6,977 bases of DNA from assembly GCA_026983855.1 (NCBI GenBank), contig JALSTE010000779.1:1-6977 (forward strand), written 5' to 3'. Of this stretch, positions 1-4,404 are shown piece after piece; the stretch's first letter is position 1; every line of letters begins with the position of its first letter. Position numbers and translations under genes: made by a program. Source of the stretch: Acidimicrobiia bacterium. Lineage in GTDB: Bacteria; Actinomycetota; Acidimicrobiia; Acidimicrobiales; Poriferisodalaceae. The notes beneath the pieces are model-generated. The model was not told the origin of the DNA and made no database searches. It was given only the letters and a program-made list of their open reading frames with translations.

Positions 1-1125
1 GATCTCGATCAGTTCCCGGTTCTCCCAGGTGACCTCGTTGTCGGGATCGGGCTTGATGCGGAACTCCCGGAAGCTCATCTCCAGGGCGTCGAAGGCCAGA
101 ATCCGACCCGACAGTGAATCCCCGAGTCCCAGGATCAGCTTGATGGACTCCAGGGCCTGGATACTGCCCACGATGCCGGGCAGCACCCCCAGCACCCCGG
201 CCTCGGCGCAGCTCGGGGCCAACTCGGCCGGAGGCGGCACGGGGATGTAGTCGCGGTAGGTGGGACCGTTGCGGGGGTCGAAGACGGTGACCTGGCCCTC
301 GAAACGGAAGATCGAGCCGTGGACCACCGGGATCCCCAGCTTCACCGAGGCGTCGTTGAGTATGTAGCGACTGGGGAAGTTGTCGGCCCCGTCGACCACT
401 ATGTCCCACCCCGAGAGGATCTCCATGATGTTATCGGCCCCGAGCCGGGCCTCGTAGGCGATTACCTCAACATCGGGGTTCAGCTTCTCGATGGTGGCCC
501 GGGCCGACTCGACCTTGGACATGCCCAGCCGATCGGTGTTGTGGAGGATCTGGCGCTGGAGGTTGGAGGCGTCGACCACGTCCATGTCGATGATCCCGAG
601 TGTCCCCACCCCGGCGGCGGCCAGGTAGAGGGCGGCCGGGGAACCCAGACCACCGGCGCCAAGCAGCAGGACCCTCGAGTCCAGCAACTTCTGCTGACCC
701 TCCTCACCGACCTCGGGGAGCAGCAGGTGGCGGTGGTAGCGGTTGCGCTGCTCGGGCTGGAGGGTTCGGGGGGTGGTCCACGGACGCCCCTCGTCCTTAC
801 AGCGGTCGAACCCACCGCTCATCGACACCACGTCGGAGTATCCCATCTCGGCCAGGGTGCGGGCGGCGAACACGCTGCGGACACCACCGGCGCAGTAGAT
901 GACCACCGGCGAGTCGTGGTCGGGGAGGCGGTTCTCAACCTGGGACTCGAGTTGACCGCGGGGGATGTGCACCGCCCCGGGGATGGCACCCTGGGCGAAC
1001 TCGTCGGGCTCCCTCACGTCCAGCAGGACCGTTCCCTCGCCACTGAGGGTCAGCTCCACGGTGGAGGTGTCCACCTCGCGCACCTGGGTCCTGGCCTGGG
1101 CCAGCAGTTCTCTGAATGTCGCCAT
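1..1125 (-). CDS. moeB: Rhodanese-MoeB/ThiF fusion, sulfur-carrier adenylyltransferase (C-terminus cut by window edge)
   Basis: 375 codons are open to the left edge with no stop. Residues about 15-115 form a rhodanese domain with active-site loop CAGGVR (Cys78-Arg83). Residues about 120-375 form an E1-like ThiF/MoeB domain: HRHLLLPEVG, nucleotide-binding GAGGLG (156-161), SNLQRQ (187-192), DGADNF (245-250) and SCAEAG (Cys306). Cys306 aligns with the conserved Cys of E. coli ThiF/MoeB. Family knowledge: the E1 domain adenylates the C-terminal Gly-Gly of a MoaD/ThiS-like carrier, and rhodanese supplies persulfide sulfur for a thiocarboxylate used in molybdopterin, thiamine or cysteine synthesis. 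The CxxC zinc pair of E. coli MoeB is replaced here (TYRD, 289-292), and no C-terminal CxxC is visible. In actinobacterial MoeZ rhodanese follows the E1 domain; here it comes first. The ATG has AGGAAG seven bases upstream. Which carrier it serves cannot be told. It is probably nearly complete. Confidence 0.93.
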   Translation of the reverse strand, partial: MATFRELLAQARTQVREVDTSTVELTLSGEGTVLLDVREPDEFAQGAIPGAVHIPRGQLESQVENRLPDHDSPVVIYCAGGVRSVFAARTLAEMGYSDVVSMSGGFDRCKDEGRPWTTPRTLQPEQRNRYHRHLLLPEVGEEGQQKLLDSRVLLLGAGGLGSPAALYLAAAGVGTLGIIDMDVVDASNLQRQILHNTDRLGMSKVESARATIEKLNPDVEVIAYEARLGADNIMEILSGWDIVVDGADNFPSRYILNDASVKLGIPVVHGSIFRFEGQVTVFDPRNGPTYRDYIPVPPPAELAPSCAEAGVLGVLPGIVGSIQALESIKLILGLGDSLSGRILAFDALEMSFREFRIKPDPDNEVTWENRELIEI

Positions 1126-1132
1126 GGATGGA

Positions 1133-1138
1133 CTTCCT
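1133..1138 (-). promoter_or_regulatory. Ribosome binding site of the rhodanese-E1 gene
   Basis: AGGAAG on the minus strand lies seven bases before the ATG at 1125-1123. It supports that start, which also lies directly before the beginning of the rhodanese fold. Confidence 0.65.
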
Positions 1139-1149
1139 GTGTGGCTCCG

Positions 1150-1164
1150 GGGCCGCAGCGGCCC
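1150..1164. promoter_or_regulatory. 15-bp palindrome in the leader of the rhodanese-E1 gene
   Basis: GGGCCGC-A-GCGGCCC is a perfect inverted repeat around position 1157. Its near edge is 24 bases upstream of the minus-strand start codon and just upstream of the Shine-Dalgarno site. As RNA it would fold into a six-pair stem with a CAG loop; as DNA it is a possible dimer operator. In GC-rich DNA a chance palindrome is possible, so the function is inferred only from its position. Confidence 0.4.
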
Positions 1165-1299
1165 TCTCCCCGTCTTCGCACCGAAACCCTACCTGGTGGG
1201 TCGGATATTCCGGCACCCAATTTCTGGGCTTTGACCGGACCCTCCGTCGCCTGACCGCCGAGATGGGTCAAGATACCACTCTCCGCAGTTCATCTGCCC

Positions 1300-1347
1300 T
1301 GAAATGGGGCCCATAGCCCCGAAATCTCACTCAAGGTGGTGAAATAA
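1300..1347. repeat. Three GAAAT words spaced exactly 20 bp, upstream of the CAP-protein gene
   Basis: GAAAT begins at 1301, 1321 and 1341. The first and third are part of longer matches: TGAAAT followed by G or AA and then GGGCCC (1300-1312 and 1340-1353). Between the first two lies a small hairpin, GGGGC-CCATA-GCCCC (1306-1320). The 20-bp period would place the three words on the same face of the helix. The last word is about 25 bases before the ATG of the secreted CAP protein. It may be an operator array or promoter architecture; this is inference from spacing. Confidence 0.45.
1333..1342 (+). promoter_or_regulatory. Shine-Dalgarno-like AAGGTGGTGA placed unusually far from the start
   Basis: AAGGTGGTGA is close to the full anti-16S complement but ends 25 bases before the ATG at 1368, well beyond usual spacing. 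No other convincing site lies nearer. No in-frame ATG, GTG or TTG occurs between it and 1368. Part of it (GGTGA, 1338-1342) can pair with TCACC (1356-1360), which would shorten the distance to the ATG. It may be chance, or the gene may be translated from a leaderless or very short leader. Confidence 0.3.
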
Positions 1348-1367
1348 GGGCCCGATCACCTCTGATT

Positions 1368-2561
1368 ATGCGGCCCAAGATCCTCGCAGTCTTCCTCGCC
1401 CTGATCCTGTTCGCCCTTTCCGGTGGAACTCCAGCCGGGGCCCTCTCCCCCGCCCACGCCCCCGTGGCCCGGGCCGGTGTGGGCGCCCTGGCCGTACCCC
1501 GGGACACCGGTTCGGAACAGTACCTGTTCGACCGGCTGAACGAGGTCCGGGTGGAGGCTGGTCTGTCCCCCCTGACCCGGGATCCGATGCTGGACCAGAT
1601 CGCCCTGGAGTGGACTGACCACCAACTGCCCCAGGGCCACATCTCCCACCGCACCGACCTGGCCGATCAGGTGGAGAGCCGGGTCACCCTCCAGTGGCGC
1701 CGGATCGGTGAGAACGTCGGCTGGGGACCCAGCGCCGAGTGGCTCCACGACGGATTCTGGAACTCGGCCCCCCATCGGGCCAACATGCTGGGCGACTACA
1801 ACCGGGTGGGCATCGGGGCCCGCCTCGAGGCCGACGGCGACGTGTGGGTGACGGTCAACTTCCTCAAGGGACCGGAACTGCCCGCGGTCGTGGCCCCCGC
1901 CCCCAGCGGACCGAGCCCCGATGTGGATGCCTGGTCGGTGACGGCCGCCGGAGAGGTGACCTCCCTCGGCGGGGCCCCGTGGTTCGGTGACCTGTCGGAG
2001 TTGACCCTCGCCCAGCCGATCGTGGCCCTCGAGTCCACCCCCACCGGCGACGGCTACTGGCTCGTCGCCTCCGACGGCGGCATCTTCGCCTTCGGAGACG
2101 CCCAATTCCACGGCTCCACCGGCAACATCAACCTCAACAAACCCATAGTCGGCATGGCCGCCACCCCCACCGGCGACGGCTACTGGCTCGTCGCCTCCGA
2201 CGGCGGCATCTTCGCCTTCGGAGACGCCCAATTCCACGGCTCCACCGGCAACATCAACCTGGTCAGCCCCATCACGGGAATGGGTCCGACCGCCGACGGG
2301 AACGGCTACTGGCTGGTGGCCGAGGACGGCGGCGTGTTCACGTTCGGGAACGCCCGCTACACCGGCTCGGCCGGAGCGGTCACCCTCCCCCACCGGGTCG
2401 TGGGCATGGCCGCGGGATACTCCGACCGCAGCCCCCAGGAAATGGAGTACTGGCTGGTCACCGCCGGGGGATCCGTACTCGGCTACGGAGGCACGCCCCT
2501 GGCCCCCTCACCCATCCTCGACTACTCGGGGGGAATCGTGGCCGTGGGCTTCCGTCGCTGA
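1368..2561 (+). CDS. Secreted CAP/SCP-domain protein with C-terminal GYWLVASDGG repeats
   Basis: 397 residues with no cysteine. Residues 1-30 form a Sec signal peptide (RPK, a hydrophobic core, then a likely AHA cleavage site near 30/31). Residues about 48-168 are a CAP/SCP domain of the bacterial YkwD type, with His91/His94 in GHISH, Glu115 in GENVGWG and His136 in SAPHRANML; these fit the family's His/Glu cavity. From about 185 come roughly five repeats of about 42 residues, with Tyr-Trp at 230, 272, 314 and 361 and a degenerate first unit (DAWSVTAAGEV). The repeats probably form a beta-propeller-like surface module. No sortase motif or membrane anchor follows; the chain ends in GFRR. It probably acts outside the cell in adhesion, wall association or ligand binding, but no enzymatic activity can be assigned. 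Repeats two and three share 100 identical bases. The start is the first ATG and gives a good signal peptide, though its ribosome site is poor. Confidence 0.9.
   Translation: MRPKILAVFLALILFALSGGTPAGALSPAHAPVARAGVGALAVPRDTGSEQYLFDRLNEVRVEAGLSPLTRDPMLDQIALEWTDHQLPQGHISHRTDLADQVESRVTLQWRRIGENVGWGPSAEWLHDGFWNSAPHRANMLGDYNRVGIGARLEADGDVWVTVNFLKGPELPAVVAPAPSGPSPDVDAWSVTAAGEVTSLGGAPWFGDLSELTLAQPIVALESTPTGDGYWLVASDGGIFAFGDAQFHGSTGNINLNKPIVGMAATPTGDGYWLVASDGGIFAFGDAQFHGSTGNINLVSPITGMGPTADGNGYWLVAEDGGVFTFGNARYTGSAGAVTLPHRVVGMAAGYSDRSPQEMEYWLVTAGGSVLGYGGTPLAPSPILDYSGGIVAVGFRR
2035..2134 (+). repeat. First copy of a 100-bp perfect direct repeat
   Basis: This stretch inside the CAP-protein gene is identical, base for base, to 2161-2260. 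The offset is 126 bp (42 codons), so loss or gain of a unit would keep the reading frame. It encodes the block from TPTGDGYWLVASDGG to the NIN of the same repeat. Confidence 0.95.
2161..2260 (+). repeat. Second copy of a 100-bp perfect direct repeat
   Basis: Identical to 2035-2134. Just outside the identical block the protein units diverge (LNKPIVG versus LVSPITG), and the following unit (313 onward) is only similar in protein sequence. This suggests recent duplication or gene conversion of one unit only. Confidence 0.95.
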
Positions 2562-2602
2562 GACCCGCTCGCCTCTGAAGGCCCTCCCCCGACGCACCCC
2601 AG

Positions 2603-2624
2603 ATCCCGGAGGTATCCCATGGCC
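2603..2624 (+). other. Orphan copy of a Shine-Dalgarno/start-codon segment
   Basis: These 22 bases match 21 of 22 bases of 3594-3615, the translation start of the winged-helix-like gene. The copy includes CCCGGAGGTA, six bases, and ATGG. The reading frame that follows (from 2619) runs antisense into the sirtuin gene and has no recognisable protein features. It lies in the 93-bp gap between the convergent CAP-protein and sirtuin genes. It could be a relic of a duplicated gene start or a dispersed short repeat. Confidence 0.5.
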
Positions 2625-2654
2625 TGGGCCGCCGACCGCCGACCGCCGGGGCGT

Positions 2655-3422
2655 CTACATGAGGCGATCCAGGATGGCGGAGATGTCGCCCCGCAGCACG
2701 ACATCGGCGATCGGATCCATCTCCGTGGGCGAGCCGTTGATGATCACGATCCGGGCCCCGTGGCGGGCGGCCAGGGGCACCACCGCCGCCGCCGGGTAGA
2801 CCGACAGGGTGCTCCCGATGGCCAGCATGAGGTCGCAGTTGGAGGCGGCGGCGTCGGCCCGTACCAGATCGGAGGCCACCAGGCTCTGCCCGAAGCTGAT
2901 CGTGGCCGACTTCAGGATGCCGCCGCACACCGGGCAGGGAGGATCGTCCTCCCCCCGGCGCACCCGGTCCAGTGCCTCCTGCATGGGAGCCCGGTAGCTG
3001 CACGACATGCAGACCACCTCTCTCATGGTGCCGTGAATCTCGATGACCCTCTCCGGTGAGGATCCGGCGTCCTGGTGGAGACCGTCGATGTTCTGGGTGA
3101 TCAGGGTCGCCAGCTTTCCCCGCTTCTCCAGACGGACCAGGGCCCGGTGACCGGCGTTGGGCTCCGCCGCCCAGGCCCGGCTGTCCAGCCGGGCCCGCCA
3201 CGCCTGACGGCGAACCTCGGGATCGGCCAGGTAGGTGTCGATGGTGGACATCTTCTCGGCGGCGGGATTGCGGGTCCACACCCCCTTGGGGCCGCGGAAA
3301 TCCGGGATGCCCGAGTCGGTCGAGATCCCGGCCCCGGTCAACACGACGATGCGCTCAGACTCCTCGATCCAGCCCCGGACCCGGTCGAGGAGCTCCGGAT
3401 CGGGTGTTTCGGTCTCGGCCAT
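2655..3422 (-). CDS. cobB: Sirtuin (Sir2 family) NAD-dependent protein deacylase
   Basis: 255 residues, a normal length for a bacterial sirtuin. It removes acyl groups from protein lysines using NAD, giving nicotinamide and O-acyl-ADP-ribose, in the cytoplasm. All signatures are present in order: GAGISTDSGIPDFRG (30-44) for NAD binding, TQNIDGLH (109-116), catalytic His130 in IHGTMRE, a zinc site of Cys138/Cys141 and Cys163/Cys166, GSTLSV (203-208) and the late ING (228-230). The start at 3422 is chosen because GGGAG lies nine bases upstream. An ATG at 3506 would add 28 residues that look unlike the family and would run into the AT-rich promoter region. It converges with the CAP-protein gene and diverges from the DNA-binding gene at 3610. 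Substrate range cannot be read from sequence; I do not see evidence to call it a desuccinylase rather than a deacetylase. Confidence 0.95.
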   Translation of the reverse strand: MAETETPDPELLDRVRGWIEESERIVVLTGAGISTDSGIPDFRGPKGVWTRNPAAEKMSTIDTYLADPEVRRQAWRARLDSRAWAAEPNAGHRALVRLEKRGKLATLITQNIDGLHQDAGSSPERVIEIHGTMREVVCMSCSYRAPMQEALDRVRRGEDDPPCPVCGGILKSATISFGQSLVASDLVRADAAASNCDLMLAIGSTLSVYPAAAVVPLAARHGARIVIINGSPTEMDPIADVVLRGDISAILDRLM

Positions 3423-3431
3423 GCACCGATT

Positions 3432-3436
3432 CTCCC
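3432..3436 (-). promoter_or_regulatory. Ribosome binding site that fixes the sirtuin start
   Basis: GGGAG on the minus strand lies nine bases before the ATG at 3422. It favours the 255-residue form over an in-frame upstream ATG at 3506. Confidence 0.6.
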
Positions 3437-3504
3437 ATCCCGGACGGCCCCGGGTGCAGCCCGGGGACACCCCCCGGACGGCACCCCCAGGAGCTTGCCT
3501 TGAC

Positions 3505-3550
3505 ATGCCTTGTTAGATACTGAAAACTACTGAAATATGTTGAAATAACT
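3505..3550. promoter_or_regulatory. AT-rich divergent promoter region with three TGAAA words at 10-bp period
   Basis: By my count only 13 of 46 bases are G or C, against a very GC-rich background. TGAAA begins at 3521, 3531 and 3541, exactly one helical turn apart. The AAAA/AAAT tracts are thus in phase, which is expected to bend DNA, and they could also be an operator array. TTGACA (3500-3505) on the plus strand matches a consensus -35 box, but I cannot find a good -10 at proper distance. The region probably holds promoters for both the sirtuin (minus) and the winged-helix-like gene (plus). Confidence 0.55.
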
Positions 3551-3572
3551 TCCCCTCCCAGCACCGCACACC

Positions 3573-3588
3573 CCGGCCCCAGGGCCGG
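3573..3588 (+). promoter_or_regulatory. Leader hairpin before the winged-helix-like gene
   Basis: CCGGCC and GGCCGG form a six-pair stem around the loop CCAG (3579-3582). The ribosome site GGAGG begins eleven bases after it. No U-run follows, so it is not a standard terminator. It could be an RNA stability or control element, a DNA dyad, or chance in GC-rich sequence. Confidence 0.35.
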
Positions 3589-3598
3589 TCGCCATCCC

Positions 3599-3603
3599 GG
3601 AGG
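3599..3603 (+). promoter_or_regulatory. Ribosome binding site of the winged-helix-like gene
   Basis: GGAGG is followed by six bases and then the ATG at 3610. This strong site fixes the start even though the N-terminal 40 residues are low-complexity. Confidence 0.8.
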
Positions 3604-3609
3604 TAACCC

Positions 3610-4317
3610 ATGGCCACCACCGTCAGCCCCACCACCGGCTCCCGGGCCGCTCCCGGGGCTTCCATCCAGCCCCCACGGCCGATCACCGCACCCCAGGCGG
3701 CCTCACCGGCCCGGAATTCACACCTGTGGGTCACCCCCTGGGATCGGGAGGGGAGCCGCCCCGGTCACGATCCACGGAGCAGCTACGTCGAGAGATACTG
3801 GCTGGGGGTGATCGGGCCCTCCTCCCTCCTGCTGCTACGCCATCTGGCCCGCCACCTCGACGCCAATCCCGACGGAGGGGTCATCGACCTCTCCACCACC
3901 GCCCGCAGCCTGGGAATCAGCTGGGGACCGGGACGGCACAACCCCATGAACCGCACCATCCGCCGCCTGGTCGACTTCGGTCTGGCCCACGAGCCCCGAC
4001 CCGCCGAGCTCCAGGTGAGACGCACGCTGCCCGGTCTGAGCCGCCGCCAGATCGAACGACTACCCGAGGAACTGCGCCTGACCCACGGGAGGTCGACCGA
4101 ACCCGGTGCCCGCGGATCCCACCACGGGCACCGGCTGAGCCCCGAGCGGCTGCGGGCCCTGGTGCACACCATGGTGGAGCTGGATCTGGGGGCCGGGGCC
4201 GTGGAGGAGCAGCTCCGAACGTGGGGGGTCACCGGCCATCAACTGGACCGGGCCCGCTCCCTGGCCCGCTCCATGGCCCTCCACCCCAGTCGCCAACCCC
4301 TCCCCCGATCCATGTGA
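3610..4317 (+). CDS. Uncharacterised putative winged-helix DNA-binding protein
   Basis: 235 residues, no cysteine, function unknown. Residues 1-55 are rich in Ala, Pro, Ser and Thr and probably disordered. Residues about 57-155 are the compact part: PRSSYVERYWLGVIGPSS (55-72), a Leu-rich helix LLLLRHLARHL (73-83), then LSTTARSLGI (94-103), RTIRRLVDFGLA (115-126), and a final strand leading to VRRTLPGLSRRQIERLP (137-152). This order resembles a winged helix-turn-helix, with a recognition helix around 110-123. Residues 175-225 look like a separate helical segment (RLSPERLRALVHTMVELDL and onward). I recall similar unnamed proteins in Acidimicrobiia-like genomes, but this is memory, not a search. 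No signal peptide or membrane segment. It is divergent from the sirtuin, sharing the AT-rich promoter region, so autoregulation through the phased TGAAA words is possible. It could be a transcription factor or a replication- or plasmid-initiator relative. Confidence 0.8.
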   Translation: MATTVSPTTGSRAAPGASIQPPRPITAPQAASPARNSHLWVTPWDREGSRPGHDPRSSYVERYWLGVIGPSSLLLLRHLARHLDANPDGGVIDLSTTARSLGISWGPGRHNPMNRTIRRLVDFGLAHEPRPAELQVRRTLPGLSRRQIERLPEELRLTHGRSTEPGARGSHHGHRLSPERLRALVHTMVELDLGAGAVEEQLRTWGVTGHQLDRARSLARSMALHPSRQPLPRSM

Positions 4318-4364
4318 GCGGAGGCGGTCCCACCCATCCCAACCTCACACCCAACCAGGGGGAT

Positions 4365-4404
4365 CAGGCCGGAACGGATACGAGGCCTGCTGTGATCTTC
4401 ACAG
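4365..4404. terminator. Two small hairpins between convergent genes, possible bidirectional terminator
   Basis: CAGGCC (4365-4370) pairs with GGCCTG (4384-4389) around a 13-base loop. Directly beside it CTGTGA (4390-4395) pairs with TCACAG (4399-4404) around TCT, ending at the base next to the pepA stop codon. Neither is followed by a T-run, so intrinsic termination is not certain. The position between the 3' ends of two converging genes supports a termination or RNA-end role. Confidence 0.35.

Noticed and set aside
1231..1236. TTGACC as a -35 box for the CAP-protein gene
   Set aside because: No acceptable -10 hexamer lies 16-19 bases downstream, and it is over 100 bases from the start codon.
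319..1254. A 311-codon plus-strand open frame opposite the rhodanese-E1 gene
   Set aside because: It is fully antisense to a gene with clear catalytic motifs, its translation shows no domain, and long shadow frames are expected in GC-rich DNA.
1356..2393. A 345-codon minus-strand open frame opposite the CAP-protein gene, with internal repeats
   Set aside because: Its repeats are simply the reverse frame of the 126-bp DNA repeat; the plus-strand gene has a signal peptide and a recognisable CAP domain.
2630..2648. Short GACCGCC tandem repeat after the sirtuin stop
   Set aside because: Only about two units of seven bases; expected by chance in GC-rich sequence, with no matching hairpin or T-run.
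2619..3059. A 146-codon plus-strand frame with a strong ribosome site and ATG
   Set aside because: It runs antisense through the sirtuin catalytic region and its product looks like random GC-rich translation. The start segment itself is kept as a separate finding.
4390..4404. CTGTGA-TCT-TCACAG resembling a CRP binding site
   Set aside because: The half-sites are 3 bases apart rather than 6, and it lies between the 3' ends of convergent genes, not at a promoter.
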